Below are positions 18,431 to 27,011 of a DNA stretch of 64,000 bases, piece by piece; positions within the stretch are counted from its first letter, which is position 1, and each line of letters starts with the position of its first letter. A model generated the notes under the pieces. That model searched no databases and was not told the DNA's origin. It was given only the letters and a program-made list of their open reading frames with translations. Made by a program: the position numbers and the translations under genes. Source of the DNA: Oceanipulchritudo coccoides (GTDB lineage: Bacteria; Verrucomicrobiota; Verrucomicrobiia; Opitutales; Oceanipulchritudinaceae); NCBI RefSeq assembly GCF_010500615.1, contig NZ_JAAGNX010000002.1:486990-550989 (forward strand), given 5' to 3'.

Positions 18431-21400
18431 ATGAAAAGCAGCACATCCAACCACACTGTTTCACGCAGCATCTTTGCCGGATCGATCACGGCTCTGTTCC
18501 TGGGCCTTGCGATTCTCTCTCAGCAAGCACCTGCGCCGCTATCCACTGAACCCGCAGCTCCGATCAATCCAGTACTGGAGATTGTGGATGTTGAAAAGGT
18601 ATCGGTTAAAGCTAGCCCGGAGTCAGCAGTGGCTTCTCCTACACTCTCCTTTGCCGAAGCTCGGAGCCTCCGCTTCGATTCGCATGAATTTGATTTAGGA
18701 TCGGTAATCGAATGGCGCGCCCGGAAAGATTCCACTGTTGAGGGGATTCTAGTCTTTGAAGAACTCGGGCCGGTTTATTTTGAAGCGGAACGGACGCAGG
18801 GATCTGATTGGGAAATTCGGGAATCCGCCATTCTGGGGGAATTTGTTGTTTTGAATGAATCGTTGCCTCTGAATAAGTGGCAGTCTGCTGGTTATATTGA
18901 TAGCGGATATGTCGAGATCGTTGAGTCCAACCGGCTGGTCACAAGCGTTCGTTTCCGTGCGAGCAACTTGGACGACCAGCTCCTCGCACAAAGCATTATC
19001 GGCGCTTCCATAGATGAGGGATTGTTTGAAATGAACACCCTCGTCTTTCCGGTAGCGGCACCCAATGACCCAAACTACGCCGGTTCTTACACCTTGAACA
19101 AGCTTGAGCTTGAACCCGTATGGGATGCTTATGGGTTTTCCCCAGAGGCCCAATTGGGTCGCCGTCCAATCATCGCGGTAGTGGATAATGGGGCATCGGA
19201 TACAAGCACAGATCTGCATATTTGGATCAACGAGGATGAAATTCCAGGTAACGGAAAAGACGATGACGGAAATGGCTTTGTGGACGATGTCAGTGGCTGG
19301 AATTTTGTCTACAATTCAAACGACCTGAGTTTTGCAGGCGGGCATGGTAGCACGGTTTCCCGGATTGCTGCCAGCATCACGAATAATGGCGTTGGAACAG
19401 CAAGCCCCGCGAGTTCGGCTTCCCTGATGCGCGTGATGTACTATGAGACAAATGCCGGCTCCCACTACGATGTGATCGACTCAATGATATATGCCGTGGA
19501 CAACGGGGCAGACGTCGTGAATTGCAGTTTTATTGCCACAAGTTCCTCGATGTTTTCCTACGTCATTACTGAAGCCGCAAAAGTTGACTGTATCATCGTT
19601 GCTGCTGCAGGAAACAACAAGCGTGACCTCAGTGAATACCCGCTGTATCCAGTTTGCTTGACTGCTCCCAACTTGATTGGGGTTGGCGCAAGCGATGCAT
19701 CGGACGTGAGGGCCGCCTCCAATTTCAGTTCAATCTATTTGGACCTTTTTGCACCCGCGAGTGTGACTTCCTATTCCACACCACTTGTGAGCTCAACAGT
19801 CGCCTTGTTGCGGGCCATCAAGCCTGAAGCAACCGCTGGAGAAATTACCTCTGCGATTGTTGCGGGTGTGGATGTTGTCCCAAGTCTCGACGGCCTATGC
19901 ATTTCCAACGGCCGGCTGAATGTGAGCGGTGCCGTTGAAGCGCTTTTGGGAGAACCACTCTCAAACACAGACCCCCAAGACCCAACCCCTGGTCTTCCAT
20001 CCCTCAATATCGCTTCCGTAAGCACCAACAGTATCGGGCTTGAATGGAGTGTTTCAGGATCAGTGGACGCCTTTGAACTAGAAGTCAGCGAGTCTGGCGT
20101 TGCCTTTTCCGCCCTTGAACCCACCTCTGTTTTGCAGGGATCCGAGAGAAGTGTGCTTGTTGAGAACCTGCCTCAGGAGACCAGTTACAAGTTCCGGATC
20201 CGGTCCTTGAAAGGGGCCCTGGCTTCCTCATGGAAAGAGAGCGGGATTGTCACCACTCTGGCCCCTGCGCCAACTGCGCCTGAGGCACCTTCTATTTCAT
20301 TGGACGAGGTTGGGGTCGGCTCAGTCAGCCTTAGCTGGAATACTTCCCAGTCCGTTGATGGATTTGAACTTCAAGCGAGTGAGGCAGGATCTCCCTACGC
20401 ATCCATTTCCGGTGCTTCTTCCTTTGGGGGTTCAGAAAGAAGCGTTAGCCTCACGGGTCTTGGTGAGGGCGTAGACTATCGTTTTCGTATCCGGGCTGTT
20501 CTTGATGGCGTGACTTCCAATTGGAAAAACAGTCCTCTCGCGACAACTTTAATTTCATCTCCTGTTGCCCCATCAGCTCCCGAAATTGCAATTTCCGGAG
20601 TAGGGGTGGGCACGATTGACCTTTCCTGGAGCGCTTCCGAGAGCGTCGACAGTTTTGAGGTACAAATGAGCGAAGCCGGTGGCGCCTACGTGGCCCTGAG
20701 CGGCGGCGGAGTATTTGCTTCAAATGAAACCAGTGTACAACTGGTGGGCCTTGGCGAGGGAGTGGATTACCGCTTCCGGATCCGCGCTGAACGCGGCGGT
20801 CTCACCTCGACTTGGAAGGTGAGTTCTTTGGCAACGACTTTGGTTCCAGCGCCCGTCGCTCCATCAGCTCCCGAAATTGCAATTTCCGGAGTAGGGGTGG
20901 GCACGATTGACCTTTCCTGGAGCGCTTCTGAAAGTGTCGACAGTTTTGCGGTACAAATGAGCGAAGCCGGTGGCGCCTACGTGGCCCTGAGCGGTGGTGG
21001 AGTATTTGCTTCAAATGAAACCAGTGTACAATTGGTGGGCCTTAGCGAGGGAGTGGATTACCGCTTCCGGATCCGCGCTGAACGCGGCGGTCTCACCTCG
21101 ACCTGGAAGGTGAGTGCCTTGGCAACGACTTTGGTTCCAGCGCCCGTCGCTCCATCAGTTCCCGAAATTGCAATTTCCGGAGTAGGGGTAGGCACGATTG
21201 ACCTTTCCTGGAGCGCTTCCGAAAGTGTCGACAGTTTTGAGGTACAAATGAGCGAAGCCGGTGGCGCCTACGTGGCCCTGAGCGGTGGTGGAGTATTTGC
21301 TTCAAATGAAACCAGTGTACAATTGGTGGGCCTTGGCGAGGGAGTGGATTACCGCTTCCGGATCCGCGCTGAACGCAGCGGCCTCACCTCGACCTGGAAG

Positions 21401-23017
21401 GTGAGTTCCTTGGCAACGACTTTGGTTTCAGGACCAGTCGACGTGGAACCTCCGATGCCTTTCATCAATATCGAAAGCGTTGGCGCTGGGACTGTGACCC
21501 TCAGCTGGTCTGTTTCCGAGGGTGTTGATGCATTTGATCTTGAGGCAAGTGTCTCCGGCCAAAAGTACGCTCCATTGCCCGGCGTATCCCAATTCTCGGG
21601 TAGCGCAACCGGTGTACAGTTGACCGGACTCGGTCAGGGGCTGAGCTACCGTTTCCGAATACGCGCAGTCCGCGGCGACCTCACTTCAATGTGGAAAAAG
21701 AGCAAGCTTGCAACCACCACTGAGGCCTCTCAGGGCATTCTCGTCGTACCTTCCATTAGCGTCGATTCAGTCGGCATCGGCACTGTAGATCTTTCATGGA
21801 ACACAAGTGACACGGTTGACGGCTTCGAGCTGCAAATGAGCAAGTCCGGAGCGGAATTTGCTGATGTTGAACTCACCGATCCGCTTACTGGCACCGAGTC
21901 AGGTGTCCAGTTGCTCGGACTTGAAGAAGGTGTCAACTACGCCTTCAGAATACGTTCTGTTAAGGAAGGAGTTAGCTCAGACTGGGGATTATCCAGCACC
22001 GTGAAAACCCTGGCTCCCGCCCCTGAGGCCCCAGCTTCCCCGACAATTGCCGCTACTCTGATTGAAACAACCACCGTGAACCTGTCCTGGAGCAGCAGCG
22101 AATCAGTGGATGGCTTCGAATTGCAAATCAGCGAATCAGGAGCTGCTTATGAAGACTTGCAGGCTGGCCTGGTATTGAACCAGAACGACACGTCCCTGCT
22201 TGTTCAGGATTTGGTTGAATCCGTGGAATACCAGTTCCGTATTCGCTCTGTAAGGAACGGATTGTTCTCAGGTTGGACCGAGAGTGGTTTGGTCTTTACG
22301 GAGTCTATTCCTTGGCCAAGGGCTGAGCACAATTGGAAATTCAACAATGGGGCAGAACCGATTGCCTATGATTCCGGCTCAATGGCTTTGGATATCGAGT
22401 TGAGCGCACAATCTGGTACCAACTGGGGCGATGGTGTCGGTGCCTTGCAGACCGGTTTGGAATTCTCCGGCTCTCATAAGGGCGTCGAAGTACCTGATTC
22501 CAATGCGATAAACCTGACCAACCAGAAGAGTCTCACACTCTCTCTGTGGGTCAAAATTGCCAGTAATTCCTCCAAAAAGACATCCGTAGTCTATGAGCAA
22601 GGTGGCTTCTGGCGTGGGTTGAATTTGATTGTCGATGAAGGTTGGCTCTTTGCCAGTGGCTGGAATCGTCCCGTCAAGGAATCTGACTGGGCCGGGACGA
22701 CCCTCAAGGGCGGTGAGCTCCCGGTCGGCCAATGGTCCCATATTGTTCTGGTTCTGGATGCCGCTGAGACGGTGCAGGAGAACGGCCTGACACTTTATGT
22801 GAATGGTCAACCTGTTGCCTCGGGCCCTGCTTCGATGCTCTGGGCAAACATGGAAAAGACGGGTATTGGCCAGGTTCAGGGCGGAACAGTATACCGCAGC
22901 CGGGAAGTGCGCCGCTTGGATCCCTTCTCCGGATCAATCGACGATTTAAATATCTGGTGCTGTGCCCTGACTCCGGAAGAAATCAACAATCTTTATGAAT
23001 CCGTTTCCGCGAATTAA
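18431..23017 (+). CDS. Secreted subtilisin-like (S8) protein with eight FN3 repeats and LamG-like domain
   Basis: A 1528-residue protein with a signal peptide at about 11-33. The S8 domain spans about 245-505: Asp252 in AVVDNGAS, the calcium-type loop IPGNGKDDDGNGFVDDVSGW, His305 in GHGSTVSR, oxyanion Asn395 in AAAGNN and Ser447 in VTSYSTPLVSS. The last motif departs from GTSMATPHVAG, and the stretch between APG and GTS is shortened. Eight FN3 domains follow (about 523-1295), three nearly identical, then a LamG/concanavalin-like domain (about 1297-1528). There is no PEP-CTERM or lipobox, so release or non-covalent surface binding is likely. It may process or bind surface glycans or proteins; activity is uncertain. 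Confidence 0.88.
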   Translation: MKSSTSNHTVSRSIFAGSITALFLGLAILSQQAPAPLSTEPAAPINPVLEIVDVEKVSVKASPESAVASPTLSFAEARSLRFDSHEFDLGSVIEWRARKDSTVEGILVFEELGPVYFEAERTQGSDWEIRESAILGEFVVLNESLPLNKWQSAGYIDSGYVEIVESNRLVTSVRFRASNLDDQLLAQSIIGASIDEGLFEMNTLVFPVAAPNDPNYAGSYTLNKLELEPVWDAYGFSPEAQLGRRPIIAVVDNGASDTSTDLHIWINEDEIPGNGKDDDGNGFVDDVSGWNFVYNSNDLSFAGGHGSTVSRIAASITNNGVGTASPASSASLMRVMYYETNAGSHYDVIDSMIYAVDNGADVVNCSFIATSSSMFSYVITEAAKVDCIIVAAAGNNKRDLSEYPLYPVCLTAPNLIGVGASDASDVRAASNFSSIYLDLFAPASVTSYSTPLVSSTVALLRAIKPEATAGEITSAIVAGVDVVPSLDGLCISNGRLNVSGAVEALLGEPLSNTDPQDPTPGLPSLNIASVSTNSIGLEWSVSGSVDAFELEVSESGVAFSALEPTSVLQGSERSVLVENLPQETSYKFRIRSLKGALASSWKESGIVTTLAPAPTAPEAPSISLDEVGVGSVSLSWNTSQSVDGFELQASEAGSPYASISGASSFGGSERSVSLTGLGEGVDYRFRIRAVLDGVTSNWKNSPLATTLISSPVAPSAPEIAISGVGVGTIDLSWSASESVDSFEVQMSEAGGAYVALSGGGVFASNETSVQLVGLGEGVDYRFRIRAERGGLTSTWKVSSLATTLVPAPVAPSAPEIAISGVGVGTIDLSWSASESVDSFAVQMSEAGGAYVALSGGGVFASNETSVQLVGLSEGVDYRFRIRAERGGLTSTWKVSALATTLVPAPVAPSVPEIAISGVGVGTIDLSWSASESVDSFEVQMSEAGGAYVALSGGGVFASNETSVQLVGLGEGVDYRFRIRAERSGLTSTWKVSSLATTLVSGPVDVEPPMPFINIESVGAGTVTLSWSVSEGVDAFDLEASVSGQKYAPLPGVSQFSGSATGVQLTGLGQGLSYRFRIRAVRGDLTSMWKKSKLATTTEASQGILVVPSISVDSVGIGTVDLSWNTSDTVDGFELQMSKSGAEFADVELTDPLTGTESGVQLLGLEEGVNYAFRIRSVKEGVSSDWGLSSTVKTLAPAPEAPASPTIAATLIETTTVNLSWSSSESVDGFELQISESGAAYEDLQAGLVLNQNDTSLLVQDLVESVEYQFRIRSVRNGLFSGWTESGLVFTESIPWPRAEHNWKFNNGAEPIAYDSGSMALDIELSAQSGTNWGDGVGALQTGLEFSGSHKGVEVPDSNAINLTNQKSLTLSLWVKIASNSSKKTSVVYEQGGFWRGLNLIVDEGWLFASGWNRPVKESDWAGTTLKGGELPVGQWSHIVLVLDAAETVQENGLTLYVNGQPVASGPASMLWANMEKTGIGQVQGGTVYRSREVRRLDPFSGSIDDLNIWCCALTPEEINNLYESVSAN
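20571..21443 (+). repeat. Three tandem 291-bp FN3-coding repeats
   Basis: Three consecutive 291-base units start at 20571, 20862 and 21153, each encoding 97 residues of one FN3 domain plus linker. They differ at only scattered positions, many of them silent (for example GAGAGCGTC against GAAAGTGTC), while the flanking FN3 copies are far more diverged. This indicates recent duplication or gene conversion inside the large secreted protein, and likely copy-number variation between strains. Confidence 0.95.
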
Positions 23018-23136
23018 ACGAATTTGGACGATTCTGTCCGACTGTCGCAACTGTTGGAATAGATAATCCAAAATTACCGATACGGTAGTAGACCTGTGTT
23101 TTCTTGGTAACTGCGCTGCTGCTTCGACCAAGGAAC

Positions 23137-23183
23137 AAAAAAAAGAAGGTCATCCCCCTTGTGGGGATGGCCTTCAGCTTTTT
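23137..23183. terminator. Bidirectional intrinsic terminator after S8 gene
   Basis: A 13-bp stem with one G-T pair (GAAGGTCATCCCC at 23145-23157 with 23163-23175) and a five-base loop is preceded by an A-run (23137-23144) and followed by a T-run (23179-23183). It can stop transcription of the S8 gene on the plus strand and also works on the minus strand. Confidence 0.85.
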
Positions 23184-23198
23184 GGGGCATATTCGCTC

Positions 23199-23228
23199 AA
23201 AAAAAACGCCACCTCGAAAGGTGGCGTT
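23199..23228 (-). terminator. Intrinsic terminator of the distal PEP-CTERM gene
   Basis: A perfect 10-bp stem, AACGCCACCT with AGGTGGCGTT around a CGAA loop (23205-23228), is followed on the minus strand by a run of T residues (A-run 23199-23206 on the plus strand). It lies 34 bases past the stop codon of the PEP-CTERM gene ending at 23263. Confidence 0.9.
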
Positions 23229-23262
23229 CTGAATAAAACTTGCTTTTGACTTATATCGCAAA

Positions 23263-24087
23263 CTACTTGCCGCGTTTCATCAGGCGGCGGCGCACAAACA
23301 GAAAGGCACCCAGTCCGAGGAGGCTGAGAGCGGCAATTTGTGACGGCTCTGGAACAGGCCGGATATCTCCGCTAAAGTAGAAATATCCATCGTCCCCGTC
23401 CCCATCAAAGTCGGTGTTCTTGTCATTAATGCCAAACAGCCACTCATTCTTGATGTAGCTGACAACAGCCCCTTGTGCGTCGACATTAACGCCTTGGAAC
23501 ATGTTGAAACGGATTTCGTTTGATTGGTACAGCGGACCCAGAGGACTAACCGTTTGGTTGATGTGTTCGAACTCCAGAATGACAGGAGCACTGACGCCAT
23601 CAGCAAGCACGAGTTCAGCCGTGTCACCGGGAACATCCGTTGCCGTTGATCCCGGTTTGCTGCTGTAGTCAAACAGGCTCACGCGGGGATCTGAGTTCCC
23701 GAGGTCGCCAACAGCATAAGCGTTAATGAATAGCTCATCCAGGTCCCAATTTTCATTGGAAACAAATCCAACGTCCACGGTCGGACCCGTTTGAACAAAA
23801 TACTGCACATTCGTGTTTCTCAACTGGAAGTTGAAGTCCTCAATATCTGTGGACAGGCTTCCGACCTCCCAGGCCGATGCACTGACATCCCAGTAGAGTT
23901 GAGTGAAGGCAGTCGCATTTGCTTCGCCATTGCCGACGTGGAGGGCTGCTCCATCCGCCGCCATAAGCGAAATGAGGGCATTGAATGAACCACTCGTTGA
24001 GGGTTCATTGACAGTAATCAACTGTGCCGAGGCACAGAATGGGGAGACGATCCCCGCACAGACAGCTAGCTTTAGTAATTTTCTCAT
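23263..24087 (-). CDS. PEP-CTERM sorting domain protein (distal paralogue)
   Basis: A 274-residue protein. The signal peptide MRKLLKLAVCAGIVSPFCASA supports ATG 24087; a longer frame to 24153 would run through a terminator. The C-terminus is a textbook exosortase target: VPEPSQIAALSLLGLGAFLF from residue 245, followed by RRR and a basic tail. The mature domain between is unassigned. It contains NENWDLDELFINAYAVGDLG and FDGDGDDGYFYFSGD, an acidic calcium-binding-like stretch. It is clearly paralogous to the next gene upstream. After cleavage by the exosortase encoded at 26965-28539 it is probably attached to the outer surface or the EPS matrix. Confidence 0.9.
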   Translation of the reverse strand: MRKLLKLAVCAGIVSPFCASAQLITVNEPSTSGSFNALISLMAADGAALHVGNGEANATAFTQLYWDVSASAWEVGSLSTDIEDFNFQLRNTNVQYFVQTGPTVDVGFVSNENWDLDELFINAYAVGDLGNSDPRVSLFDYSSKPGSTATDVPGDTAELVLADGVSAPVILEFEHINQTVSPLGPLYQSNEIRFNMFQGVNVDAQGAVVSYIKNEWLFGINDKNTDFDGDGDDGYFYFSGDIRPVPEPSQIAALSLLGLGAFLFVRRRLMKRGK

Positions 24088-24106
24088 GATGATCTTATTT
24101 TCAGTT

Positions 24107-24138
24107 AAAAAAATGCCACTCCGCCAAGGAGTGGCATT
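24107..24138 (-). terminator. Intrinsic terminator between tandem PEP-CTERM genes
   Basis: A perfect 11-bp stem (24112-24122 with 24128-24138) and five-base loop is followed on the minus strand by T residues (A-run 24107-24113). The U-tract ends 19 bases before the ATG of the downstream paralogue, leaving no room for a separate promoter after it. Confidence 0.93.
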
Positions 24139-24165
24139 GTGATTGAAAGTCAATTCCCAGAAGGA

Positions 24166-24984
24166 TTATTTGACGCGTTTCAGGATTCGACGGCGGATGA
24201 TCAGGAGAGCGCCGAGGCCGAGGAGGCTCAAGGCAGCAATCTGAGACGGTTCCGGGACAGGGCGGATGTCGCCATTGATGAAGAAGTATCCATCATCACT
24301 ATCCTTGTCGAAGTTCTTGTTGCGGTCATTGATACCGAACAGCCACTCGTCATTTTTGTAATCCGTAATCGCACCATTTCCGTCAACATTGACGCCTTGG
24401 TACATTTTGAAACGGATCTCACTGGATTGATACAATGGTCCCAATGGGCTGCTCGTCTGGTTGATGTGCTCGAATTCCAGAACGATCGGAGCGTCCGTTC
24501 CCTGAGTCAGGGACAAACGTGCAGTGTCACCAGGCGTGTTGTTTGCGGCCACATTGTCACTGTAGTCGAAGAGGCTGACGCGTGGGTCGGAGTTTCCGAG
24601 ATCTCCCAGAGCGTATGCGTTAACAAACAGTTCGTCCAAATCCCAGTTTTCGTTACCGACAAAGCCGATATCGATATTGTTACCGGTCTGGATGAAGTAC
24701 TGGAAGTTGATGTCGATCAGCTCAAAGTTCAGGTCGTTATTGTCGTTAGACAGTGAACCCGTCACCCAGGCATTGGCGCTGGTGTCCCAGTGGACTTCGG
24801 AAAAGATGGAAGCGTTGGCTTCACCTGCTCCGGTTCCAAGGGCAGCTTCGTCCGCTGCCATCAAGGCAACCAAGGCATTGAAAGAGGCGCTGGTCGATGG
24901 TTCACTGACCGTGATAAGTTGTGCAGAAGCGCAGATGGGGGAGATGATCCCCGTACAGATAGCAAGCTTTAGTAATTTATTCAT
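24166..24984 (-). CDS. PEP-CTERM sorting domain protein (proximal paralogue)
   Basis: A 272-residue protein with signal peptide MNKLLKLAICTGIISPICASA and C-terminal sorting signal VPEPSQIAALSLLGLGALLI from residue 243, then RRR and a lysine/arginine tail. It matches its downstream neighbour along its whole length, including VSLFDYS, VLEFEHINQTSSPLGPLYQS and the acidic DKDSDDGYFFINGD segment, and even the bases around the start codon, so the pair arose by tandem duplication. No enzymatic motif is visible. It is probably an exosortase-processed, surface- or matrix-associated structural protein. Confidence 0.9.
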   Translation of the reverse strand: MNKLLKLAICTGIISPICASAQLITVSEPSTSASFNALVALMAADEAALGTGAGEANASIFSEVHWDTSANAWVTGSLSNDNNDLNFELIDINFQYFIQTGNNIDIGFVGNENWDLDELFVNAYALGDLGNSDPRVSLFDYSDNVAANNTPGDTARLSLTQGTDAPIVLEFEHINQTSSPLGPLYQSSEIRFKMYQGVNVDGNGAITDYKNDEWLFGINDRNKNFDKDSDDGYFFINGDIRPVPEPSQIAALSLLGLGALLIIRRRILKRVK

Positions 24985-25319
24985 GATGATTGAGTTTGCG
25001 ATTTAAGAACATCAATCTGGGGTAGATACCCGATAAGATCAAGTCTTTTTTTGAAGGAAATTCACAAAAACCGTTAAAATATTGTAAATAAAGACGAAAA
25101 CAGCCCCTTTCCGTTAGAAATAGTGGGGAGTTCACCTTATTTATTTGAGTCAAATATACCGTAATGGATTATGCCCGCCTTAATTAAGGTATTTACCCCA
25201 ACGGTGTTGAGACAATTTTGTAAGACAAAATCCTTTCGGGGTCGTGTGGAAAGGAATTGTCAAATTACAGTGTTGGCAGGCAGTATGAGGCATCGCATAA
25301 GAAGTCACAGGAATCTTAG
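24985..25319. other. Divergent intergenic region, PEP-CTERM genes / TPR gene
   Basis: This AT-rich 335-base gap separates the PEP-CTERM pair from the divergent TPR gene and must hold both promoters. It contains a perfect 12-base palindrome (25178-25189) and a GGGTA-GA-TACCC inverted repeat at 25020-25031, about 35 bases before the PEP-CTERM start. I found no convincing -35/-10 pair, sigma-54 site, small gene or RNA. Confidence 0.5.
25178..25189. promoter_or_regulatory. Palindrome CCTTAATTAAGG, candidate operator
   Basis: A perfect 12-base palindrome in the AT-rich divergent promoter region, about 130 bases before the TPR gene start. Its position would suit a dimeric regulator. No binding family can be named, and chance occurrence in AT-rich DNA is possible. 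Confidence 0.3.
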
Positions 25320-27011
25320 ATGAACTTTTCAAAACTACGCATACTTATCCTCGTCATCATTGTCGCGGTCTTCGTTTCAATCGGGGGAGTTTTTATTTTC
25401 CGTGAGCCGATTAAGCAGACCGTGAATGGGATCCGGTCGGAGCGCCTTGTTTCCAAGGCCGAGGAAGCTTTTTCACAGGAATTGTGGGAGCAGGCCGCAC
25501 GACAGGGAAAAGCGGCCTATTATCTGGATAGTGAAAACAAGGCCGTCCAGCTTCTGGTGGCTCGTGCTTTGCTGAAACAGCGTGATCGCTCGGCAGTCGA
25601 TTGGTGGAAGCTGGTCATCGACGAGCCGGACCTGCCGATCGATGAACTGCGCTTGTTGACGGAGGTGTTGTTAACTGCCGGGGAACTGGAGGATGGAACG
25701 ACTTTTCTCGGCCGCCTGATGATTTTGGACGGCGAAAATCCGGAGACCCGTCGGCTATGGCTGACGGCCCTGCAAATGGAGCGTCGATATAGCCGAATGA
25801 TGAGTCTGGCAGGCGAGCTGGCAGGTAGTGGCAGCGAGGACTGGTCGATTCACCAGCTCCACATGTCGATGCAAGAGAACTTTTATGGTGAAAAGGGCGA
25901 GGAACTGGTGATCGATCACCTGCGCAGACTCATTGAGGAGGACGGACCCCTTTCCTTACGCGCTGCACGTGAATTGGCAGCCCACCCGACTGTCGACACA
26001 AAGACACGTCTTCTGGCGACTGATTATCTGGAGGAGCATCCTCAGGATGATCTGGATATATTATATGGGCGCAGCGTCGCGGTGAAGTCTGGTGCTCTGG
26101 ATCGCGACGAGCTCTTCCCGATTCTCGACCAAATCCTGGAAGCTCCCAGTAGTGAGGAATTACAGGAACTGACCCGTTGGGCTACCTGGATGGACGCTGT
26201 TTCCTGGTTTCTGGACACGGTTTCCTGGGAAACCTTCATCGGCACGGGCGCCAACGGGGAACTCTACCTGCGTCTTCTTTATAATCAGGGGGCCTACGAT
26301 CGCCTTTTGACCCTGACGGAACGAGAATACAAAGATCGGCAAGCAGGGTCCTCTGCGCTCCTCTATTACCGTGCCGCAGCCCTTGAGCAGTTGGGATTTC
26401 TGGATGAGGCCAGTGCTGCCCTTGAATTGGCTATCGATGTCGTGAATCCTACAGAAACAACCGAGATTGAAGGATTTCTCGTGCGTGACAACCGATGGGA
26501 CCTGCTTGTTAAGCTCTATGAAATCATTCTAAAGGATGAGGGGGGCAATCCGATTTACCTCTTAAAAGCGCTCGGGGCCTACTATTATATTGGAGACCAG
26601 ACCAATCTTGAACGGATTCTCGAGCAGATTGAACTTGGGGAATACGATGCCGAGCCAGGCAAGGCCAGTTTCATTCTATACTTGCGCCTGCTTTTGGAAG
26701 GCTATCGTCCAGAATTAAACCGGCGTCTTGAGTCGCTCCTGACCCAGTATCCCGAGGTATTCGAGTTTCGTCTTGTCCTTGGGGTTTCGTATCTCTTGCA
26801 GGGCCGTCAGGATGTGGCCTCTGGATTTCTTCAGGGAATGCCTGAACTCGGTCGGACATCGCCTCGTTTCCTTCGGGTTGCCGCAATCCTGCTCGGTGTT
26901 TCCCGAGAATCTCTCATTTTCCCGGAAGAGAGTGAATTCCTTCTGCCGCGTGAGGCCTTTTTACTCAGCCAGCCGAGGGGTCAATCCACTCCTCAAGAAG
27001 GCGGAGAATAG
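25320..27011 (+). CDS. TPR-repeat membrane-anchored protein beside exosortase
   Basis: A 563-residue protein with one N-terminal membrane helix (LRILILVIIVAVFVSIGGVF, about residues 6-26). A long alpha-helical region with TPR-like pairs follows, for example AEEAFSQELWEQAARQGKAA near 50 and ALLYYRAAALEQLGFLDEAS near 345. Most of the protein should lie in the periplasm. TPR proteins commonly flank exosortase and EPS genes and serve as scaffolds. Here the gene converges on the exosortase gene, with 47 bases of 3' overlap. No catalytic motif is seen; the exact partner is unknown. Confidence 0.75.
   Translation: MNFSKLRILILVIIVAVFVSIGGVFIFREPIKQTVNGIRSERLVSKAEEAFSQELWEQAARQGKAAYYLDSENKAVQLLVARALLKQRDRSAVDWWKLVIDEPDLPIDELRLLTEVLLTAGELEDGTTFLGRLMILDGENPETRRLWLTALQMERRYSRMMSLAGELAGSGSEDWSIHQLHMSMQENFYGEKGEELVIDHLRRLIEEDGPLSLRAARELAAHPTVDTKTRLLATDYLEEHPQDDLDILYGRSVAVKSGALDRDELFPILDQILEAPSSEELQELTRWATWMDAVSWFLDTVSWETFIGTGANGELYLRLLYNQGAYDRLLTLTEREYKDRQAGSSALLYYRAAALEQLGFLDEASAALELAIDVVNPTETTEIEGFLVRDNRWDLLVKLYEIILKDEGGNPIYLLKALGAYYYIGDQTNLERILEQIELGEYDAEPGKASFILYLRLLLEGYRPELNRRLESLLTQYPEVFEFRLVLGVSYLLQGRQDVASGFLQGMPELGRTSPRFLRVAAILLGVSRESLIFPEESEFLLPREAFLLSQPRGQSTPQEGGE

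Noticed and set aside
22800-23017. C-terminal sorting signal on the large S8 protein
   Set aside because: The C-terminus is a LamG-like fold ending without a PEP motif, hydrophobic helix or basic tail.
24139-24756. 205-codon open frame on the plus strand
   Set aside because: Antisense to a clear PEP-CTERM gene and rich in valine/isoleucine from complementary codons; it also starts within the terminator.
25260-25300. Sigma-54-like TGGCAG element before the TPR gene
   Set aside because: The -12 GC element is not at the required spacing from the -24 GG.
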